A stretch of 6,398 nucleotides of DNA from an uncultured Lachnospiraceae bacterium (GTDB taxonomy: Bacteria; Bacillota; Clostridia; Lachnospirales; Lachnospiraceae): assembly GCA_900554205.1 (NCBI GenBank), contig USGM01000140.1:1-6398 (forward strand). The letters run 5' to 3'. The position numbers and the translations under genes were made by a program. A model generated the notes under the pieces. That model ran no database searches, was not told the origin of the DNA, and saw nothing but the letters and a program-made list of their open reading frames with translations. Below are positions 6,286 to 6,398 of this stretch, piece after piece (position 1 is the stretch's first letter; each line of letters begins with the position of its first letter).

Positions 6286-6398
6286 GTGAAAAACGATAAG
6301 AGTAAGGGCTTTATTGCGGAGTTCAAAAAATTTATCATGAGAGGAAATGTGATGGATATGGCAGTCGGCGTGATTGTCGGGGAGCCTTTACATCCATT
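6286..6398 (+). CDS. mscL: MscL large-conductance mechanosensitive channel, N-terminal part, with a probable one-base deletion
   Basis: MscL is a homopentameric membrane channel that opens under membrane tension and releases solutes during osmotic downshock. The visible residues include FIAEFKKFIMRGN (9-21) and VMDMAVGVIVG (22-32), the amphipathic N-terminal helix and start of the first pore-lining helix. The GTG start at 6286 has GGGAGG (6272-6277) eight bases upstream. An in-frame ATG at 6268 would add six residues but lacks a good ribosome binding site. After Gly32 the open frame reads EPLHP, unlike MscL, whereas the frame beginning at 6381 reads GAFTSI, the expected continuation. This points to loss of one base in the run around 6378-6382. 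The window ends 18 bases later, so this could be a contig-end sequencing or assembly error, or a real frameshift that would make it a pseudogene. Confidence 0.85.
   Translation, partial: MKNDKSKGFIAEFKKFIMRGNVMDMAVGVIVGEPLHP

Noticed and set aside
6268..6288. ATG at 6268 as the mscL start, in frame with GTG 6286
   Set aside because: It has no good ribosome binding site, while GTG 6286 has GGGAGG at ideal distance and gives a protein start of normal MscL length. It remains a minor alternative.

Overview
The window looks like a piece of a Firmicutes chromosome, most likely from a fibre-degrading Lachnospiraceae-type gut or rumen anaerobe. The reasons are the strong GGAGG-type ribosome binding sites, the set of plant-glycan hydrolases, and a DUF4317 protein, a family found mainly in this group. 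The taxon is an inference. No mobile element, CRISPR array, tRNA or rRNA was seen, and no stretch above 300 bases lacks a gene.

Layout: (1) Positions 1-186 are a divergent control region. On the minus strand there is a promoter, a ribosome binding site and the first codons of a gene that runs off the left edge. On the plus strand there is an extended -10 promoter without a recognisable -35, preceded by an imperfect 16-base direct repeat with a 21-base period. (2) Positions 187-3231 hold a two-gene plus-strand xylan operon: a GH10 endo-xylanase with a lipoprotein signal, and 12 bases later a GH43 beta-xylosidase without a signal peptide. (3) Positions 3254-3297 hold a terminator hairpin oriented for the minus strand. 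(4) Positions 3304-4899 (minus) encode a GH9 hydrolase with an N-terminal Ig-like domain and no export signal. (5) Positions 4947-6104 (minus) encode a DUF4317 protein of unknown function with its own sigma-70-like promoter; GH9 lies 47 bases downstream in the same direction. (6) Positions 6105-6285 are a second divergent promoter region. (7) From 6286 the plus strand starts mscL, which is cut by the window end and carries an apparent one-base deletion just before it.

How the genes fit together: the anchored GH10 enzyme would cut xylan at the cell surface, the oligosaccharides would be imported by a transporter not in this window, and the cytosolic GH43 enzyme would release xylose. The GH9 enzyme also appears cytosolic and would act on imported beta-glucan-type or related oligosaccharides. 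DUF4317 and mscL look like neighbouring housekeeping or stress genes, unrelated to glycan use.

No clearly new multi-gene system is visible. The best leads are the 21-base-phased direct repeat at the xylan promoter, the mscL frameshift at the edge, the export-less GH9, and a Glu-to-Gly change in the GH10 substrate-binding motif.
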